Assembly (NCBI GenBank): GCA_022072205.1
Contig: JAJVID010000028.1
Location: 1-39,629, forward strand
Direction: 5' to 3'
DNA: 39,629 nucleotides
From: Acidobacteriota bacterium
GTDB taxonomy: Bacteria; Acidobacteriota; Blastocatellia; RBC074
Below, one piece after another: positions 34,772 to 39,629 of the stretch (the first letter of the stretch is position 1; each line of letters opens with the position of its first letter). The position numbers and the translations under genes are program-made. Below the pieces are notes generated by a model. It saw only the letters and a program-made list of their open reading frames with translations. It was not told the DNA's origin and made no database searches.

Positions 34772-36304
34772 ATGACCCCCGTTCGCACCTTACCGCATCG
34801 CGCAATGCTGGCGCTGGCGGCTTGCGCAGTTCTGGCCTTTGCCGGTCACGCTCAGACTCAATCAGATAAACTGCGCGTCACCATCCTTCAACTCAACGAC
34901 GTTTATCAAACCTTGCCGATGGACAATGGCAAATCGGGCGGATTGGCGCGCGTGGCCACACTCCGCAAAAAGATCATGGCCGAATCGCCGAACACGCTCT
35001 TCCTGCTCGCGGGCGACACGATTTCGCCCTCGGTCGCGTCGAGCGTCTTCAAAGGCGAGCAGATGATCGCGGCCTGGAACTCGATGGGCCTCGATTATTC
35101 CGTGCTCGGCAATCACGAATTCGATTTCGGCCCGGACGAATTGCTCAAGCGAATGAAAGAATCGAAGTTCGTCTGGCTCGGCTCGAACGTCATTGACCGG
35201 CGCACGAACAAACCGTTCGGCGGGATGCCGCCATTCGCCGTTCGTTCTTTCGGCGGCGTCAAAATCGGCATCTTCGGATTGCTCACAACAGACACCGCAA
35301 CCAGTTCCAAGCCCGGCCCCGACGTGCGATTCGTCAACCCGGTTCTGGCGGCGAAAGACATCGTCAAGAAACTGCGCAAGGAAGGCGCGCAAATCATCAT
35401 CGCCATCACTCATCTGGCGATGAGCGAAGATAAGGAGTTGGCGCAGCGCGTCCCGCAAATTGACGTGATCATCGGCGGTCACGAACACGAACTGTTGCAA
35501 TCGCACGCCGGACGAACGCCGATCTTCAAATGGGGACAGGACGCGCGCACGCTGGGCCGCATTGACCTCAACATCTCAACCGCCACGCGCAAAGTCGAGA
35601 GCATTGACTGGGCCGGCATCCCCGTCACGAATACTCTCGCCGACGACCCGGCGGTGGCCGCCGTGGCCGCTGAATACGAAAAGAAGTTGGACGCCGCGCT
35701 CGGCCAACCCGTCGGGCAAACGGCGGTCGAGCTTGACGCGCGCTCAATCACCAGCCGCTCGCGCGAAACGAATCTGGGCAATCTGGTGGCCGACGCTTTT
35801 CGACAGACCCTCGGCGCGGATGTGGCGCTGCTCAACGGCGGTTCGATTCGCGCCAACACCATGCTCGCGCCCGGCCCGATCACCAAACGCGACACGATTG
35901 CCATCCTGCCCTTCGGAAACCCGGTGGTAAAAATCGAAGTGAGCGGAGCCAAGCTGCGCGCCGCGCTGGAAAACGGCGTCAGCCGCATCGTCGAAGAGGA
36001 AGAGAGCGGACGCTTCCCGCAAGTCTCCGGCCTGAGCTTCAGCTTCGACGCGCGCAAACCCGCCGGCTCGCGCGTGACCGAGGTGACGATCAACGGCCAG
36101 CCGCTTGATGAAAAGAAAAACTACTCGCTGGCGCTGACGCCTTATCTGGCCAATGGCGGCGACGGCTATTCGATGTTCACCGGCGCGCGGTTGCTGGTTG
36201 ACGCGGAATCGGCGCAGATTGATTCGGCGATTCTGGCTAATGCCATCGCGGCGGCTGGAACCGTCTCGCCGAAAGTCGAAGGGCGCAGCAAACGGCTTGA
36301 TTGA
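34772..36304 (+). CDS. Secreted 5'-nucleotidase/UshA-like metallophosphatase
   Basis: The product has 510 residues from ATG 34772 with GGAGA upstream; signal peptide to about residue 27 (FAGHAQ). The N-terminal metallophosphoesterase domain shows [38 protein letters not shown] and IIGGHEHEL. The C-terminal 5'-nucleotidase domain shows [26 protein letters not shown] and [11 protein letters not shown]. The first motif is NDVY where UshA has NDxH, so one metal ligand differs. It is expected to dephosphorylate nucleotides or other phosphoesters in the periplasm to recover phosphate and nucleosides. The frame is open to 34544, but that part has no signal or family match. Confidence 0.9.
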   Translation: MTPVRTLPHRAMLALAACAVLAFAGHAQTQSDKLRVTILQLNDVYQTLPMDNGKSGGLARVATLRKKIMAESPNTLFLLAGDTISPSVASSVFKGEQMIAAWNSMGLDYSVLGNHEFDFGPDELLKRMKESKFVWLGSNVIDRRTNKPFGGMPPFAVRSFGGVKIGIFGLLTTDTATSSKPGPDVRFVNPVLAAKDIVKKLRKEGAQIIIAITHLAMSEDKELAQRVPQIDVIIGGHEHELLQSHAGRTPIFKWGQDARTLGRIDLNISTATRKVESIDWAGIPVTNTLADDPAVAAVAAEYEKKLDAALGQPVGQTAVELDARSITSRSRETNLGNLVADAFRQTLGADVALLNGGSIRANTMLAPGPITKRDTIAILPFGNPVVKIEVSGAKLRAALENGVSRIVEEEESGRFPQVSGLSFSFDARKPAGSRVTEVTINGQPLDEKKNYSLALTPYLANGGDGYSMFTGARLLVDAESAQIDSAILANAIAAAGTVSPKVEGRSKRLD

Positions 36305-36366
36305 AAAATCAGCGCAGCGAGCGGCACTGACTAAATCAAAGCACACAACTCGAGGACACAAACTTT

Positions 36367-36462
36367 GCCACAGAGTCACAGAGCCACAGAGGGGGTCAAA
36401 AGGAAAAAGGCGACTCCCTTGATCTTCACTTTTTTCCTCTGTGACTCAGTGGCTCTGTGGCT
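36367..36462. repeat. Short-tandem-repeat hairpin 9 (period 8, CACAGAGT type)
   Basis: The left arm is GCCACAGAGTCACAGAGCCA followed by CAGAG; the right arm is CTCTGTGACTCAGTGGCTCT followed by GTGGC. It lies between two convergent genes; its right arm includes the stop and the last codons of the glycosyltransferase gene. Confidence 0.8.
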
Positions 36463-37993
36463 GACTCGGTTGCGCCAGTTTCGCTTGGTTCGATTTAGAT
36501 TCCGAATCGCGCAGAAAGAGAAAGACGGGATAGTATTTTTCGTGCGTGGTGTTTTTCATCGGCGCGAGCCGGTAACCCTTCATCATCGGGCTGTCAGCCT
36601 GAACCCAGACAATCGCCGCGTAACGCCCCGATGAAATCTCGCGCTGAAGCGTCTCGCGCAACCGCTCCGACCTTCCGTCTCCGTACTGAAGAAAATCTCC
36701 GAAGTGATAGTTGTGGCCGGAGGCGATGGCCAGTTCGGGATGCACGCTGATGATCGTGCTCTGCGGCGGGACTTCGCGCGCCAGCGTCTCCACGATTTCG
36801 CGGTAATAAGCCGCGCTGCGATAGCGAAAACTCTCGGCGTGGTACAGCCGCCAGAATTCCACCTCACCGCCAAGCGTAAACAGGCAGATGACAGCCACGT
36901 AAAGATAACGGCTCCATCCGCCAAACCTTCCAGCCGACACCTGCTTCCAACTGAGCGCGACGATGATCGCCAGCACGATCAAAGCTTCCAGATAGTAATT
37001 GATGTAAGCTCCGACCCGCGCCGAGGTAACGAACGCGAACGTGAAAGCCGCGACGAAGTAAGCCAGAAGCAGCGCTCCCGGCGATTGCAGCAACGAAATC
37101 AATCTCTCCCGCTTCAGCGGCGCGATCTTGAACGGCGCCCATCCGAACCTGCTGACGACGGCGCCGTAAACCACCGCAAGCCCGATCCACGTTGACGGCG
37201 ATTTGAAGATGGCGATGAACCATTTCAACGCCCAGTCGTAATTCTGCGGCGTCTGCCTCATCAACGTCAGATGCTGCCAGAAGTATCCGCCGTCCGATGT
37301 CGCGTTCAGCGCCAGCGCGATGACCGAACAGATCGCCGCCACTCCAACCAGAACCGTCATCGCAAGCCTGAACTTCCCAAGTTGCAGATACCGCGCGACG
37401 GCGACAGCGATTGGCAGTAGCGCGGTCTGTTTGAAAAAGAACGCCGAGGCGAGCAGCGCCACGACCATCAGCGCCCGCCAACCGATCCGGTCAGGCTCAT
37501 CGCGCGAAGTGAAGACCAGAGCCAGCGCCGAGAAAGAAAACGCCATCGCCAGCAGATCGGGCCGGTGAACGCCGATCCAGTGAAACAACACGTTCGTCGA
37601 AAGGAAAAAGATCACGGCCAGCGTCGCCGCCCGCCTCTCCCGCGTCAGCGCCCAGGCGATCTTCGCAATGCAGACGACGCAAACAACCGCCGCGACGACC
37701 GTCAACGCCCGCCCGAACCACAACTGCCACCCGAACACGCGCAACCCGATCCCGACAAGCAGGTAATAAAAATAGCCATACGGCGCCATCACGAAAGGCT
37801 CGCGCAACGCATAGCCATAAGGATTCTCCCCCTGCGCGCTCATCAGCGAAGGCGTCCAGACGCAGGCCTCGAAATGGCCGAGATCGAACGGATAGATCAA
37901 CCGCGAAACGCTGAGCGCGGCCAGCAACAACGCCAGCGCGATCAGCGCGCCAAGATCAAATTTATCGTTCAAATGGCTAAAAATCTGTCTCAT
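36446..37993 (-). CDS. GT39/PMT-like multi-pass membrane glycosyltransferase candidate
   Basis: The product has 515 residues with about 10-11 membrane segments. An N-terminal loop after the first helix carries DLGHFEACVWTPSLMSAQGENPYGY, where Asp and Glu match the place of the catalytic acidic residue in the GT-C (ArnT/PMT) fold. A soluble C-terminal domain of about 120 residues (SFRYRSAAYYREIVETLAREVPP onward) ends in a Gln/Ser-rich tail partly coded by a repeat. In the family, lipid-linked sugars are transferred to protein or lipid at the outer face of the inner membrane. The acceptor is unknown. The start at ATG 37993 is chosen over TTG 38023; neither has a clear ribosome binding site. Confidence 0.72.
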   Translation of the reverse strand: MRQIFSHLNDKFDLGALIALALLLAALSVSRLIYPFDLGHFEACVWTPSLMSAQGENPYGYALREPFVMAPYGYFYYLLVGIGLRVFGWQLWFGRALTVVAAVVCVVCIAKIAWALTRERRAATLAVIFFLSTNVLFHWIGVHRPDLLAMAFSFSALALVFTSRDEPDRIGWRALMVVALLASAFFFKQTALLPIAVAVARYLQLGKFRLAMTVLVGVAAICSVIALALNATSDGGYFWQHLTLMRQTPQNYDWALKWFIAIFKSPSTWIGLAVVYGAVVSRFGWAPFKIAPLKRERLISLLQSPGALLLAYFVAAFTFAFVTSARVGAYINYYLEALIVLAIIVALSWKQVSAGRFGGWSRYLYVAVICLFTLGGEVEFWRLYHAESFRYRSAAYYREIVETLAREVPPQSTIISVHPELAIASGHNYHFGDFLQYGDGRSERLRETLQREISSGRYAAIVWVQADSPMMKGYRLAPMKNTTHEKYYPVFLFLRDSESKSNQAKLAQPSQPQSH

Positions 37994-38027
37994 CAGATGC
38001 GATTTGATTCCGAGGGCGGCCAACCGG

Positions 38028-38483
38028 CTATGCGCTTTGTGGCGGTCTTCGCATCATGAAAATCGCCGCTTTGCCGTAAAGGTCTCCTTCAAGACCTTCC
38101 AGCGAGTGATGTTTAATGTCTTCGCCCTTTCCCAGCTTGCTGGTCCAGTCTCCATCCGGCAATTGCCTGGCGACGTGTTGTGGAATGTTGTTGTTATCAA
38201 CGTAGAGGGCAATCTTCTCAACACCCGGTTCCGGCTCGCCATTCTCGCAGACCTTGTAGGAATTCATCTCAAACGCTCTGATCCAACTGTTCAGGCTATC
38301 GCCACGAGGAACACCGGGCGGCCAGTAATAACCACGGACTCCAATCAGGTTCGGATCCCAAAATTGCTGTGTATCGTGAACGGCCCAGGCGACGCAGTTG
38401 TATCCCTCATCCGCCTCGCTAGTGACGCTCCATTCGCATGTTTCCAAGTCGGGAAAATCCTGCTCGATATCTTCGATTGGCAT
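38028..38483 (-). CDS. DUF7689-like protein, possible papain-like fold
   Basis: The product has 151 residues. It resembles the family I know as DUF7689: a conserved Cys in EGYNCVAWAVHD, Trp-rich GYYWPPGVPRG, EPGVEKIALYVDNNN, the His of IPQHVARQLPDGDWTSKLG and a C-terminal LEGDLYGKAAIF. A Cys followed about 70 residues later by a His next to a hydrophobic strand is reminiscent of NlpC/P60-like peptidases, but the fold is inference. The ATG directly follows the TAA of the partner gene (TAAATG), so the two are translated as a unit. No signal peptide. Confidence 0.65.
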   Translation of the reverse strand: MPIEDIEQDFPDLETCEWSVTSEADEGYNCVAWAVHDTQQFWDPNLIGVRGYYWPPGVPRGDSLNSWIRAFEMNSYKVCENGEPEPGVEKIALYVDNNNIPQHVARQLPDGDWTSKLGKGEDIKHHSLEGLEGDLYGKAAIFMMRRPPQSA

Positions 38484-38858
38484 TTAGCTGAGATAGCCTT
38501 TCTCCCGCCCCCATTGCAACCACGATTGCACGGCTTCGCGGAAATTGGCCTCCGGCGAAGCGGGGTCTTCTCCCGTAATGGCGTGCAAAGCCCATAGCCA
38601 GTGCCCGCCGTGTTGTTGCAGGTCGCTGAGGATTAGCGGGACTACGGCCTCCCCCATTCCGATAATTCGCTGATAAGCGGGATGCAAAGCCATCTGCGAA
38701 ACAGAGGACAAATGGCGCGTCTCCTTCCGCCACTGCGCGGCCAGCGCCTGAAAGAGTTCTTCATTCGCCTCTGGCCAGAGCCGCGCCAACACTTCGCGCT
38801 GTTCAGCGGGTGTCAGGTGGCGGGCGGCGTCAATCACTTCCATCACTTCGGTTGACAT
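38484..38858 (-). CDS. Partner protein of the DUF7689-like gene, antitoxin-like N-terminus
   Basis: The product has 124 residues from ATG 38858 (GAGGGA upstream). The first about 35 residues (VIDAARHLTPAEQREVLARLWPE) look like the short helical region of addiction-module antidotes. The rest contains ALHPAYQRIIGMGEAVVPLILSDLQ, HWLWALHAITGEDP and a WLQWGREKGYLS end, a pattern I recall from cyanobacterial and other bacterial hypothetical proteins next to DUF7689 genes. No enzymatic motif or signal peptide. The stop abuts the next start with no gap, which argues for a stoichiometric pair. Confidence 0.65.
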   Translation of the reverse strand: MSTEVMEVIDAARHLTPAEQREVLARLWPEANEELFQALAAQWRKETRHLSSVSQMALHPAYQRIIGMGEAVVPLILSDLQQHGGHWLWALHAITGEDPASPEANFREAVQSWLQWGREKGYLS

Positions 38859-38998
38859 AACAAATCCCTCTTTGCGCCTTTCGCTACTTGATTGATCGTC
38901 ACTGCGAGCGGCGGCTGACAATCTCTCACATCTCGCTTCAGAAGCTCAACCCGGCGATTCTCTCGATCATTACGCTTCGATCAGCGGCCTTATCCGCT

Positions 38999-39629
38999 TC
39001 ACTTCACATCCGCCGCCAGCAAATTGCGCAGCGCGACGTATCCGGCTTCACGTTTGTCGTCGTTTTTATTACCACGCCGTTTGTTACGCGCGTGCGGCAA
39101 AATGAGCTTGATGAAAGCGGGCTTCGATTGCGGTTGAACTTTTGACGCCAGCGCTCCCAGCGCACTCGCCGCCGCATACCGCACATACCATTCGGCGTCT
39201 GACAAGCGTTCGAGCAAGGCCGCGATCACATCTTCTCGCGCCGCCTTCTCGCCCAGCGCTCCCAGCGCACTCGCCGCCGCAGACCGCACAGACCCTTCGG
39301 CGTCTGACAAGCGTTCGAGCAAGGCCGCGATCACATCTTCTCGCGCCGCCTTCTCGCCCAGCGCTCCCAGCGCACTCGCCGCCGCATACCCCACAGACCC
39401 TTCGGCGTCTGACAAGCGTTCGAGCAAGGCCGCGATCACATCTTCTCGCGCCGCCTTCTCGCCCAGCGCTCCCAGCGCACTCGCCGCCGCAGACCGCACA
39501 TCCCCTTCGGCGTCTGACAAGCGTTCGAGCAAGGCCGCGATCACATCTTCTCGCGCCGCCTTCTCGCCCAGCGCTCCCAGCGCACTCGCCGCCGCAGACC
39601 GCACAGACCCTTCGGCGTCTGACAAGCGT
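38999..39629 (-). CDS. HEAT-repeat protein with near-identical 35-residue units, 5' end missing
   Basis: The visible part (209 residues) contains a partial unit and four further units of 35 residues, consensus LSDAEGSVRSAAASALGALG followed by EKAAREDVIAALLER, then a basic C-terminal tail (about 55 residues, ARNKRRGNKNDDKRE). Each unit fits one HEAT repeat (two helices). Units are the same in DNA except at four codons (the two after AE, and the two after the following Val), where all changes alter the residue. The N-terminus lies outside the window. Such C-terminal repeats are common in NACHT/STAND-type conflict proteins, but stand-alone HEAT scaffolds also exist. Confidence 0.88.
   Translation of the reverse strand, partial: RLSDAEGSVRSAAASALGALGEKAAREDVIAALLERLSDAEGDVRSAAASALGALGEKAAREDVIAALLERLSDAEGSVGYAAASALGALGEKAAREDVIAALLERLSDAEGSVRSAAASALGALGEKAAREDVIAALLERLSDAEWYVRYAAASALGALASKVQPQSKPAFIKLILPHARNKRRGNKNDDKREAGYVALRNLLAADVK
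39106..39629. repeat. 105-bp tandem repeats in the HEAT gene
   Basis: The anchor GACAAGCGTT occurs at 39201, 39306, 39411, 39516 and 39621, exactly 105 bases apart. About 90 of 105 bases are identical in all units; differences fall within one patch of about 16 bases per unit. Confidence 0.95.

Noticed and set aside
39106..39629. CRISPR array
   Set aside because: The 105-bp units are contiguous, without spacers, and code in frame for HEAT repeats.

Overview
The window looks like chromosomal DNA of an acidobacterium, most likely of the Blastocatellia type. The clues are two very large secreted proteins that end in the TIGR03437 (Solibacter-type) C-terminal domain, a complete Tol-Pal cluster (so a Gram-negative envelope), moderately high GC and a housekeeping gene set. 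This placement is inference from domain content; no rRNA or tRNA gene is visible.

Layout. 1-5.1 kb: the 3' part of a secreted M36 (fungalysin-type) metalloprotease with MAM, IPT/TIG, kelch and TIGR03437 modules, overlapping a YihY/BrkB membrane protein. 5.4-6.4 kb: an unrecognised secreted protein on the minus strand. 7.1-11.9 kb (plus): FHA protein, secreted amidohydrolase with a CIA30-like tail, a DUF433/DUF5615 toxin-antitoxin-like pair, and an M20 peptidase. 12.0-16.7 kb (minus): RidA, a SurA/PpiC-like lipoprotein, an ABC-F ATPase, YbaK and an EVE protein. 16.9-23.3 kb (minus): a 2117-residue double beta-propeller/NHL protein. 23.3-31.7 kb (minus): tolQ-tolR-tolA-tolB-PAP2-pal-cpoB followed by the stringent-response gene rel. 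32.0-32.4 kb (plus): a small secreted BamE-like protein. 32.5-34.5 kb (minus): atpD-atpC only. 34.8-36.3 kb (plus): a secreted 5'-nucleotidase-like enzyme. 36.4-38.9 kb (minus): a GT39-like membrane protein and a tightly coupled two-gene module (DUF7689-like plus partner). 39.0 kb to the end (minus): the 3' end of a HEAT-repeat gene.

Three things stand out. (1) The HEAT gene carries 105-bp units that are identical in DNA except for a few codons at one fixed place, where every difference changes the amino acid. This pattern is known from recognition repeats of STAND/NLR-like proteins. (2) Nine hairpins with arms built of short G-rich tandem repeats (period 7, 8 or 9), plus two larger palindromes, occupy the 3' ends of genes, often starting within a few bases of a stop codon. 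None lies in the divergent promoter regions. One has been read into the N-terminus of the YihY protein. (3) The Tol-Pal cluster contains a PAP2 phosphatase whose motif-2 histidine (PSGH) is phenylalanine, and rel behind it appears to start leaderless from an extended -10 promoter.

Several obvious start codons lie upstream of the real ones only because hairpin DNA is open in frame. Starts were moved to codons with a ribosome binding site or to the family's usual N-terminus, and this is stated for each gene.
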